From the NCBI GenBank assembly GCA_964455285.1, contig CAYVVG010000003.1:1-64000 (forward strand): DNA of 64,000 nt, written 5' to 3'. The notes beneath the pieces are model-generated. The model saw only the letters and a list, made by a program, of their open reading frames with translations. It had not been told where the DNA came from and did no database searches. How positions within the stretch are numbered: the stretch's first letter is position 1; every line of letters begins with the position of its first letter. This document shows, one piece after another, positions 57,535-64,000 of the stretch. The DNA is from CAIVAT01 sp964455285 (GTDB lineage: Bacteria; Bacteroidota; Bacteroidia; Bacteroidales; FEN-979). The translations under genes and the position numbers were made by a program.

Positions 57535-58947
57535 TCAAGCCTTTCTTTTCATGCGGTAAAGGGTTCTTTCCGAACCGTCGACCGGACGTTGTTCCAGAAT
57601 TTCGAAGAACTTCCCGAACTCTTTCCTGAAGTTCTCCTCATCGTAGGTCCCGAAGATATCCCTCCTCGATTCGAGCAGTTTCTGCACCTGTGAGTCGGGT
57701 TTCGGGACGAACTCGATGATGAGGTTTTCGCTGAGGCGGCTCAGGAAGGAGGCGATATGCCGGAAGGGGAGGTTGTTGGAGATGGCCAGGTGGTGGATCA
57801 GGGCGAGGGCGATCACGGCGTCGGGCAGCGACCGGGCTGAAAATCCGGGTCTCTCGCGGTTGTCCCATCCGATCGAGGGGCTCGGGTTGGTCAGGTCCAT
57901 CACCAGGGGCAGCAGGTTCACGGTCTGCTCCGCCTTCACCTGCCGGTAATTGAGATCGACCGCTACCGGATCGATATCGAAGGCCACGCAGTCGGCTCCC
58001 TGCCGGCAGGCGATCCGGGTGAATTCGCCGTTGTTGGCGCCCAGATCCCACAAGGTGCCGGGGCGGATCGCCCGGACATAGGCATCGACGATCTCCTTCT
58101 TATGGGTGAACGAGCGGTCGGAGTAGTTGGTAAAGGTGTAATACTCCCCCCATTCGGTGGGCTGGTTCCTGATCTTCAGCTTTTCCGTCAGTTGGATCAG
58201 ACTGATGATCAGGGCTTTCAGGTTGGCCAGCCGGATCTTCACCTCGCGCCCGGCGCTCCCCTTGTGCTCGTATTTCACCTGGGTTTTGGCGTGGAGGTGG
58301 AGGTGCATCAGCAGCGAAAAATTCCATCTGGTCTTCCGGGGCAGCAGCCGGCTGGCCAGGTCGAGCGGGATGCCGTCGAGGTGGATCCTGAGCAGCTGGT
58401 TCAGCCGGATGTCGGTGTGGCTCATCAGCGCGAGGGGGGCCAGGAAGTGCTGGCAATATTGCCGATAGGCTTCCCAGGGTTTGCCTTCGCGGTAGAGGTC
58501 GAACGAAAGGGTATCGATGAACACGGGTTTTCCCCGGTAAAACTGGATGTTGTAGGCACTGCCGTCCTTCAGGGTCATGCCGTGTTCCAGGGCGGCCTGT
58601 TGGATACGCAGGGTGACCAGCGCCGCATCTTTAAGCTGGCTGAACGACCATTCGTAGGGGTAGGAGATGAACGGGATCTGCTCCGGCTCCAGGATCCGGT
58701 AAAGATCTCCCCCGGCGCCGGGGTGGCCCTCCAGTTCCCGGTGGGGGATCAGCAGCCCTTCCTCCGTCAGCTTCCGGTACAGCCCCGACCCGGTCAGATG
58801 ATCATACTCTTCGCGGTAGCACCGGTTCACCTGTCGCAGCACCTTCCCCCCTTCGCTGAAAACAAACCCGCTGGGGTCGCGGAAAGAGCTGTCGTGCATA
58901 ACACCGGAGTTTACCAGGTCGCTCTCTTGTTCCTCGTTATAATCCAT
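57535..58947 (-). CDS. Large class I SAM methyltransferase, 470 aa
   Basis: The N-terminal half (1-280) has SFRDPSGFVFSEGGKVLRQV, HLTGSGLYRKLTEEGLLIPH, and SAYNIQFYRGKPVFIDTLSF with a kinase-like flavour (NIQF..G.PVFIDTLS). The C-terminal half holds the methyltransferase: GTLWDLGANNGEFTRIACRQG (motif I, about residue 300), VAFDIDPVAVDLNY (motif II), ALALIHHLAISNNLPF (motif IV). It resembles NoeA-like methyltransferases of nodulation and polysaccharide loci, which fits modification of a surface glycan. It lies 50 bp downstream of the second GW-module protein. Confidence 0.85.
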   Translation of the reverse strand: MDYNEEQESDLVNSGVMHDSSFRDPSGFVFSEGGKVLRQVNRCYREEYDHLTGSGLYRKLTEEGLLIPHRELEGHPGAGGDLYRILEPEQIPFISYPYEWSFSQLKDAALVTLRIQQAALEHGMTLKDGSAYNIQFYRGKPVFIDTLSFDLYREGKPWEAYRQYCQHFLAPLALMSHTDIRLNQLLRIHLDGIPLDLASRLLPRKTRWNFSLLMHLHLHAKTQVKYEHKGSAGREVKIRLANLKALIISLIQLTEKLKIRNQPTEWGEYYTFTNYSDRSFTHKKEIVDAYVRAIRPGTLWDLGANNGEFTRIACRQGADCVAFDIDPVAVDLNYRQVKAEQTVNLLPLVMDLTNPSPSIGWDNRERPGFSARSLPDAVIALALIHHLAISNNLPFRHIASFLSRLSENLIIEFVPKPDSQVQKLLESRRDIFGTYDEENFRKEFGKFFEILEQRPVDGSERTLYRMKRKA

Positions 58948-58997
58948 CCTCGGTTCTTGTTTATATCTGATCAGGGTCTATGATAATAGTGCGGCCC

Positions 58998-59927
58998 TCA
59001 TTCTTCAACTTCGAAAAATGTATTGGGATGCACCACGCCTGCTTTCTCTCCCTTCGTCATGTACAGCCCCACCTGGTAATTCCCGGGTTCCAGCTTCCGG
59101 ATCGGGATGATCGCGGAAAAGCCTGCGGAATCGAGGTTCAGCCCAAGCTTTGAAAAATGCGAGGTCACCCCCTTGCGCAGGACTTTCCCCACACGGTAAA
59201 AACGCTCCCTGTCGCCTTTTTTCAGCACCACGTAGGTGTTGAGATTCCTGGTATCGTTGCCATTGAGGAAACCCCACCCCTTTACCAGCAATGCTTTCCC
59301 CGACTGCTTTACCTCTTCGAAATAGTAAACGATCTCGCTGGTCGGGTCTCTCTTTTCAGGAGTGACCTCGCAGTCGGCCGGATCCGGTTCCGCTTCGGCT
59401 ACAAGGTCGATCAGCTTGTACTTATCCTTCTTCTTTCTGAGTTCGAGGTGATGGTTGGTGAAATACCTTCCTGTTTTATCCTCGATGGCGTACCCGATCG
59501 TATACACGCTGTCCTTCAGTAAAAATGTCGGCACCATCACGTCAAACCCCAGATGGGCAAAACGTTCGTCCATGTTGAAATACTCCGTCACCCCTTTCCG
59601 GTAGATCGTATCGTTATCGATCCGGAAGATCAGACGGTCGGCTGCCGAGGTCAGTACCAGGTAGGAAGTGCGCTCCTCCTGGGTATTATCCTTCTGGAAC
59701 GCCCACCCCTTCAATCGCACATCCTCTTTCCACCGGAGGTTTGCCTTGCTGACCTCTTCAACCCAGAACTTCACGCTTTCCGATTCGGCAGGCAGTTCGA
59801 TCCGGGTATGCCGGCCCTCGCAACCGGCCCGGACGAAAACGTAGAAGATATAATCGGCAAACCAGAGGTAAAGTCCGAAGAGGACCAGAAACGCGACATA
59901 AGCGATGATTTTTATCGTTCTCTTCAT
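58998..59927 (-). CDS. Membrane-anchored protein with two GW modules (B), 309 aa
   Basis: One N-terminal helix (about 7-32) anchors it, with the rest outside the inner membrane. Two ~95-residue modules follow. Module 1 starts near 69 (VRLKGWAFQKD; GW at 74-75) and has RKGVTEYF, LGFDVMVPTFLLKDSVYTIGYAI. Module 2 starts near 211 (LLVKGWGFLNG; GW at 217-218) and has RKGVTSHFSK, AGFSAIIPIRKLEPGNYQVGLYM. Both are beta-rich. Its closest relative in the window is the gene at 61533-62447, same architecture, on the other side of the sulfatase-like gene. The start abuts the sulfatase stop codon. No enzyme motif; a binding or scaffold role is inferred. Confidence 0.8.
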   Translation of the reverse strand: MKRTIKIIAYVAFLVLFGLYLWFADYIFYVFVRAGCEGRHTRIELPAESESVKFWVEEVSKANLRWKEDVRLKGWAFQKDNTQEERTSYLVLTSAADRLIFRIDNDTIYRKGVTEYFNMDERFAHLGFDVMVPTFLLKDSVYTIGYAIEDKTGRYFTNHHLELRKKKDKYKLIDLVAEAEPDPADCEVTPEKRDPTSEIVYYFEEVKQSGKALLVKGWGFLNGNDTRNLNTYVVLKKGDRERFYRVGKVLRKGVTSHFSKLGLNLDSAGFSAIIPIRKLEPGNYQVGLYMTKGEKAGVVHPNTFFEVEE

Positions 59928-61514
59928 TTATTTGTCCTCCACCTTTGGCAGTCGCGCATCCAGGTACTTGTTCAGCATCACCCGCAAGGCATTGATCGGG
60001 GAGATGCTGTCATAGAGATCCTTATAGTCCCTGTCGGGAAAATATACCGCGTTGAGCACTTGAAAGGAATGTTCCCGGTTCTTCAGGTACACTTCGTGAG
60101 GGCGGGGTCCGTGGTCGCTTTGAACAAAGATGACACTGCCCGCAGGAGGCTGATTCCTGATCATGTTCGCAGTCACACGGGCGATCTCGCCGGTGATGAA
60201 GATATATTGTTCGAGATAGGCAGCGTTGACCGTATTTTGTGCCGTGATGTACCCTTCCGACCGCTGACCCTCGGAGCTGGGACCTTCGATGTAATTCCCC
60301 GAACGGTCAAATACGAAGGGAACATGCGGGCACATGATGTGCGCATAGGTGAATCTGGGGCTCTTCAGTTTGCTGGTGTTCTTCTCCAGGCAGGTAAGGA
60401 TGTGCCGGGTAGCCGTAAAGCTTAAATTTTGGCTCTTGTCAACAGGGATGAGGAAATTGAATGACGAAAGCATGGAACTGTTGATCAGTTCCTTGTAGAA
60501 AGCACCGGATAGGGTTCCCGACAGGTCCGATGGGTCCGCATCCTGGTAAGCGAACGTCGCATCGGTATTCCCGAAACGGACTCCCGAATAGTGCTGGCTT
60601 AATCCTTCCATGACATCGATCGTGTAACCATGCTCCTTCAGAAAACGGAAAAGCCGGTTGTTATTCATCTTCTCCGTCTGGACACTGTAATCGATCTTAT
60701 GAAGCTTTTCATGGACTTCCGTACCCACGGTATTCTGCGGATTCTCGATGTATTTCATAAAATCGGTACGGGTAACCGCTTCGGTAAGATATTCGAAATT
60801 CAGCAGGCTGGGTATGTTCCAGGTAGTCTGGTTGTAACGTACCGGACTGTTCCCGGCAAAGAAAAATCCGTTCTTTGCCATTTCCTCCGCAAAGCTGCCG
60901 GCATCATACCCCCACTCCTCTTTCATGGTTTTAACACTCGCCCCTTCATCGAGGATGATGAGGTAGATGTCGGGAAGTTTTGAGCGGTCGAATGCGTTGC
61001 CCGGTCCCTGAATATTCCCCGATTCCTTTTCGCGCTTGCCGGACTTCCGGATCTCGCTGGTAACGATGGAAAAAGTGTTGAAGATCACCAATAATCCCAC
61101 CGGGACCATAAAGATGATGTTGAGACTACCCAGGGTCTTCGGCTGGCGTATCCGGCTGATCAGGTAGAACAAGTGAGCGTATACAACCAGGAGGATGGGC
61201 AGCACATGCCAGTGCCGGACTTCGGCAATTCTGTTCATACCATTGAATATCAATGTGTAATTCCAGAATAACACCAGAAAGAGCAGCGTGACCAGGCTTC
61301 CCTTCAGCAGGCTTCTCAGCACTGTCGATGCAAGCCCCAAAAAAATCCCGGAAAACAACACCGAAAAAAGGAGAGGAAATACCAACTGATGTGCAACCAG
61401 CTGGTCGGCATTATGTCCATACAATGCCAGGATGGGATAGACTGCGAAAACTAAAACGGTGAGAGCGGGGATCCCTTTACTTTGAAAGTGATCCGGCGTT
61501 GACTTTATCTTCAT
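59928..61514 (-). CDS. Membrane sulfatase/phosphoglycerol-transferase-like enzyme, 528 aa
   Basis: Five or six helices in residues ~15-165, then an alkaline-phosphatase-superfamily domain outside the membrane. Features: LPDIYLIILDEGAS (metal Asp), YNQTTWNIPSLLNFEYL where a Thr takes the nucleophile position as in LtaS-type phosphoglycerol transferases, FTYAHIMCPHVPFVFDRSGNYIEG, and VIFVQSDHGPRPHEV with a metal Asp-His. No formylglycine Cys/Ser motif of true sulfatases is seen. It probably transfers or removes a phospho-group on a surface polymer. Transcribed with the two GW-module proteins on either side (18 bp upstream, 0 bp downstream). Confidence 0.85.
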   Translation of the reverse strand: MKIKSTPDHFQSKGIPALTVLVFAVYPILALYGHNADQLVAHQLVFPLLFSVLFSGIFLGLASTVLRSLLKGSLVTLLFLVLFWNYTLIFNGMNRIAEVRHWHVLPILLVVYAHLFYLISRIRQPKTLGSLNIIFMVPVGLLVIFNTFSIVTSEIRKSGKREKESGNIQGPGNAFDRSKLPDIYLIILDEGASVKTMKEEWGYDAGSFAEEMAKNGFFFAGNSPVRYNQTTWNIPSLLNFEYLTEAVTRTDFMKYIENPQNTVGTEVHEKLHKIDYSVQTEKMNNNRLFRFLKEHGYTIDVMEGLSQHYSGVRFGNTDATFAYQDADPSDLSGTLSGAFYKELINSSMLSSFNFLIPVDKSQNLSFTATRHILTCLEKNTSKLKSPRFTYAHIMCPHVPFVFDRSGNYIEGPSSEGQRSEGYITAQNTVNAAYLEQYIFITGEIARVTANMIRNQPPAGSVIFVQSDHGPRPHEVYLKNREHSFQVLNAVYFPDRDYKDLYDSISPINALRVMLNKYLDARLPKVEDK

Positions 61515-61532
61515 GGGGAACCGGATGCTGAA

Positions 61533-62447
61533 CTAAATTCCGATCTCGATGAACTGATTGGAATAGGTCAACCCGATATGCTCTCCGCGAACGATGTATA
61601 ACAGAACTTCGTATTTCCCCTTTGGCAGGAGTTTGCCATCGATGGTGGCAGAATACCCCGAATGGTCCAGATTGACCCCGAATTCATCTTTGAAATAAGT
61701 GGTCACACCTGTCCTTAGTTGGGGAACCGTAGTAAATATCACGTTTTTATTGTCTTTCCGCAAAATAATATATGCCCTTGAAGAATCCGTGTTCAATCCT
61801 TTCAAAAAACCCCAGCCGCTGATCGTGAAAACATTATCCGAAACATTAAAAGTCTCGAAATAGTATTTGATCTTGTCTGTCTCGGGCCGCATGGAAATGG
61901 CTACTTTATGAGCTTCTATCTGATAATTCTCGAGCCTGACCGTACCATTGCCAAGCTTCATTTTTTTACCCGACATGGCATGATATTGTCCGGATTCATC
62001 TTTGATCAGGTATCCCACCTCATAGGCTGAATCCTTCAGCATTTCCAGCGGGATATATCCTTCATATCCATGATTATCAGCACTTCCTGTCAATTTACAG
62101 TATTCCGATACGCCGGGCCGGCTTAAATTGTCATTCACCGGATCAAAAACAAGGGTGTTGGATCCCGATTTAAAAACCAGCAGAAGATCGCGGGTCTTTT
62201 CCTTCACATTTTGCTTTAAAACCCATCCTTTGATCAGAAGATAATCATTCCAGGTCTTATCAATGATACTGACCTCCTCGATATTCCCGATGATGTTATC
62301 CGTATCCGTGGGAAGCGTAATGTCAACGAGGCTGGCTGCCACTATTTTATTGTCCGGTTTCAATATGAACCACAAAGCGATGCCGGTGATCACCACCAGG
62401 ATTGCAACAGCCAGAATGATCTTCACTTTTTTACTCAGGGTTTTCAT
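61533..62447 (-). CDS. Membrane-anchored protein with two GW modules (A), 304 aa
   Basis: An N-terminal helix (about 8-30) and two ~95-residue modules with GW at 74-75 and 211-212. Module 1: LLIKGWVLKQN, SRPGVSEYCKLTG, HGYEGYIPLEMLKDSAYEVGYLI. Module 2: FTISGWGFLKGLN, RTGVTTYFKDEFG, SGYSATIDGKLLPKGKYEVLLYI. Just before each module both paralogs share a [V/I]EEVS- or YYFE-type lead-in. The ATG at 62447 begins the helix; translation from further upstream adds a non-conserved leader. It is the first gene after a full promoter, so it probably starts the operon running to the YidC-like gene. Confidence 0.8.
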   Translation of the reverse strand: MKTLSKKVKIILAVAILVVITGIALWFILKPDNKIVAASLVDITLPTDTDNIIGNIEEVSIIDKTWNDYLLIKGWVLKQNVKEKTRDLLLVFKSGSNTLVFDPVNDNLSRPGVSEYCKLTGSADNHGYEGYIPLEMLKDSAYEVGYLIKDESGQYHAMSGKKMKLGNGTVRLENYQIEAHKVAISMRPETDKIKYYFETFNVSDNVFTISGWGFLKGLNTDSSRAYIILRKDNKNVIFTTVPQLRTGVTTYFKDEFGVNLDHSGYSATIDGKLLPKGKYEVLLYIVRGEHIGLTYSNQFIEIGI

Positions 62448-62555
62448 CTTTTCATCTCCTACTTTAATGTTAACTATGTTGTGGTTTGTTACTTCATTCA
62501 GACCAACAGGGAGGTGATATTCAAGGCAGTGCCGGTTCGATGCGCCTCCCGGGTG

Positions 62556-62585
62556 CAAAATTACGAATTCACCCCTATAATCAAA
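62556..62585 (-). promoter_or_regulatory. Promoter of the GW/sulfatase/YidC-like operon (-33 and -7 boxes)
   Basis: Read on the minus strand: TTTG (62582-62585 as CAAA) and TAATTTTG (62556-62563 as CAAAATTA), with an 18-bp spacer, identical to the spacer of the tRNA-Ser promoter. It gives a leader of about 100 nt before the ATG at 62447. Confidence 0.65.
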
Positions 62586-62612
62586 TGAATTCCTGCACGT
62601 ACTGCAGGTCCG

Positions 62613-63752
62613 TCAGCCAAACAAACGGGCCAGGGCCTCTTTGGGTTTATTATTATATTGATTTACAAAGTCATATGCATTTTTTACCAGGTTGTTGAAG
62701 CACCCGGGTTCTTCCACCAGCCGGTTGAGTTGCCTGGCGAACTGATCCGGGGTGCCGGCCAGCAGGTACGATTTTCCGGCCCCCTCTTCGAGCCCTTCGG
62801 CGCCCACCGGGGTCGAGATCACCGCCTTGCCGAAACCCAGCGCCTCGATCATCTTGATCTTCAGTCCGGTCCCTATCGTCAACGGGTTGAGCACGATATC
62901 GGCCCTGCCGTAGGCCGCCGCAAGATCCTCCACCTCCCCCAGTTTGACAACACCCTCGTGGTCATCGATCACGCGGCAGATCTTCCCGGCCAGGATAAGC
63001 TCCATGTCGGGGAAACTGCTTTTTATAACCGGAAAATAATCCCTGATAAAATCGACCATCGCGTGGTAGTTGCTGGGATTGTCGGACCCGACGAACAGCA
63101 ACCGATGCGCGGGACGGGGAGCAGGTTCCGAAGGGACCACATCGACCATGTGACCCACGGTGATCACCTTCCTGCGGGTCAGTTTCCGGTAGAAGGCTGC
63201 CTCCACCTCCTGGATCGCCATGACCACGTCGGCCCGGTTGATCCCGGCCGCCTCCTCCCGCCTTGAGGTGGAATACCAGATCGGGGGCTTCCCGGCACGC
63301 AGAAAATGCTTGTGCCGGTCGGTCATCACATCATGGGTATCGACCACCTTGAGCACCTCCGGTCCGAAATTGAAGAACGCCCGGGTGTTGAAAATGTACT
63401 CGGCCACCACGGCCGTGACGGGAACCGCCTGTTTGATCGCGGCGATCTTTTCGTCCAGCCATTCGTTGTAATGGTCGTCGATGTGCGAATAGTATTTCAG
63501 GTTGGGGTTGATCTTCATCAGGTACCGGTTATACCCGCGCTTCACGGGGGCTTTGTACGATACGTGATGGAACCGCTCTCCCCAGTACCTCACCATCGCA
63601 TCGAGGTCGGCATCTTCCTGGTCCGAATAGAGAAAGTGCACCTCATGACCCAGTTCCATGAGGTATTTCGAGTAGGTAAAGATCCGGCTCCGGTTCCCGG
63701 CATTGAGCGGATGGGTCGGGGTGGGCGAGACGATCAGGATGGTATGTTTCAT
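62613..63752 (-). CDS. Glycosyltransferase family 4 protein, 379 aa
   Basis: GT-B glycosyltransferase. The N-terminal domain begins KHTILIVSPTPTHPLNAGNR with the glycine-rich acceptor-side loop. The C-terminal domain has LLFVGSDNPSNYHAM, VKLGEVEDLAAAYGRADIVLNPLTIGTGLKIKMIEALGFGKAVISTPVGAEGL, the nucleotide-sugar-binding E-x7-E-like segment of GT4 enzymes. Likely adds a sugar to a surface polysaccharide. The ATG at 63752 is 22 bp after the WbsX-like gene; a promoter region separates it from the GW proteins downstream. Confidence 0.9.
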   Translation of the reverse strand: MKHTILIVSPTPTHPLNAGNRSRIFTYSKYLMELGHEVHFLYSDQEDADLDAMVRYWGERFHHVSYKAPVKRGYNRYLMKINPNLKYYSHIDDHYNEWLDEKIAAIKQAVPVTAVVAEYIFNTRAFFNFGPEVLKVVDTHDVMTDRHKHFLRAGKPPIWYSTSRREEAAGINRADVVMAIQEVEAAFYRKLTRRKVITVGHMVDVVPSEPAPRPAHRLLFVGSDNPSNYHAMVDFIRDYFPVIKSSFPDMELILAGKICRVIDDHEGVVKLGEVEDLAAAYGRADIVLNPLTIGTGLKIKMIEALGFGKAVISTPVGAEGLEEGAGKSYLLAGTPDQFARQLNRLVEEPGCFNNLVKNAYDFVNQYNNKPKEALARLFG

Positions 63753-63774
63753 GGCAGCGTCGGTCGGGTTCCCG

Positions 63775-64000
63775 TTAACGGGTGTTCTGTCTGGCACTCA
63801 GGATGGCTTCGAGGTAGGCCCGGCCCCATTGCCGGTCGGGTTCCACATAGTTCCCTTCGGCCCACTCGTTCCACGATTTCAGGAATACGATCTTCTCGCC
63901 GGTTTTTTTATTTTTCACGAATTTCAGGGCACTTTCGAGATGCTGCCGGAACAGTCCCGGCGTCGAGCCCCGGAAAACGAAACCTCCCCTCCCCGATCGC
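63775..64000 (-). CDS. WbsX-like (GH99-like) glycan protein, C-terminal 75 residues only
   Basis: Partial gene: only the C-terminal end is in the window. The readable part contains FRGSTPGLFRQHLESAL and VFLKSWNEWAEGNYVEP followed by WGRAYLEAIL. The W-NEWAEG-x-LEP-x(6-8)-G-x-YLEA pattern is the hallmark of WbsX-type proteins, found in O-antigen and capsule clusters next to glycosyltransferases. The stop is TAA at 63775-63777. The upstream part lies beyond the right edge. Confidence 0.85.
   Translation of the reverse strand, partial: RSGRGGFVFRGSTPGLFRQHLESALKFVKNKKTGEKIVFLKSWNEWAEGNYVEPDRQWGRAYLEAILSARQNTR

Noticed and set aside
59928..61514. True arylsulfatase
   Set aside because: No C/S-x-P-x-R formylglycine motif; the nucleophile position is Thr within a multi-helix membrane protein, as in phosphoglycerol-transferase-like enzymes.

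Overview
The window looks like a chromosomal segment of a Bacteroidota bacterium, probably an anaerobic member of the Bacteroidales. Four things point there. Many genes are preceded by the Bacteroidota -7 promoter box TAnnTTTG (ruvB, fbaA, tdh, tRNA-Ser and others). Several secreted proteins end in a type IX secretion (T9SS) sorting domain. The ribonucleotide reductase is the oxygen-independent B12-dependent class II type. Several proteins belong to families typical of the phylum: the TolB-like propeller/barrel fusion, the SDR-type threonine dehydrogenase, and a GH92 mannosidase. The sequence is GC-rich and compact except for the AT-richer left edge.

Layout. 1-1.2 kb: three tiny minus-strand genes, including an excisionase-like HTH protein, on the 3' side of a tRNA-Arg. 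1.4-10.9 kb: housekeeping genes (fructose-bisphosphate aldolase, a Usp-SPOR-Usp operon, ruvB, queG, ubiX, an outer-membrane barrel, a two-component system, polyprenyl synthase). 11-23.3 kb: radical SAM protein, a 25-residue-repeat protein, nrdJ, a YhbP-like protein, the TolB-like fusion, a metallo-hydrolase, a heptosyltransferase-like GT9, TatD, asparaginase and tRNA-Ser. 23.4-33.9 kb: a block of secreted proteins, three with T9SS tails and one with an IPTL-CTERM-like tail, plus a PHP phosphoesterase. 34.5-42.5 kb: a sulfur/molybdenum island with a Mo-bisPGD oxidoreductase, FeS subunit, NrfD subunit, two YeeE/YedE halves, a cysteine-less rhodanese, MobA, DUF302, OsmC and a methyltransferase. 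42.5-56.2 kb: secreted and membrane proteins (choice-of-anchor V protein, PAP2, an OB-fold lipoprotein with a membrane partner, a nucleoid-associated protein, GH92, subtilase, GT-C/TPR protein), a membrane-less MgtE-like protein, tdh and a PQQ-type propeller. 56.4-64 kb: a minus-strand surface-polymer cluster.

The right-hand cluster is the best candidate for something not well described. Two paralogous membrane-anchored proteins, each with two copies of a ~95-residue GW-containing module, flank a membrane-embedded sulfatase/phosphoglycerol-transferase-like enzyme. Downstream lie a large SAM methyltransferase, a 71-residue membrane protein and a short YidC/Oxa1 paralog. Upstream lie a GT4 glycosyltransferase and a WbsX-type glycan protein. 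A good promoter (-33 and -7 boxes) sits in front of the first GW protein, so these genes may act together in building and decorating a surface polymer.

Non-coding DNA is also unusual. Many intergenic gaps carry short arrays of locus-specific 7- or 8-bp tandem repeats. A palindromic MITE-like element is present in two inverted copies 44 kb apart. Both tRNA genes have leaders made largely of such simple repeats.

All functional calls are from reading the sequence; no database search was possible.
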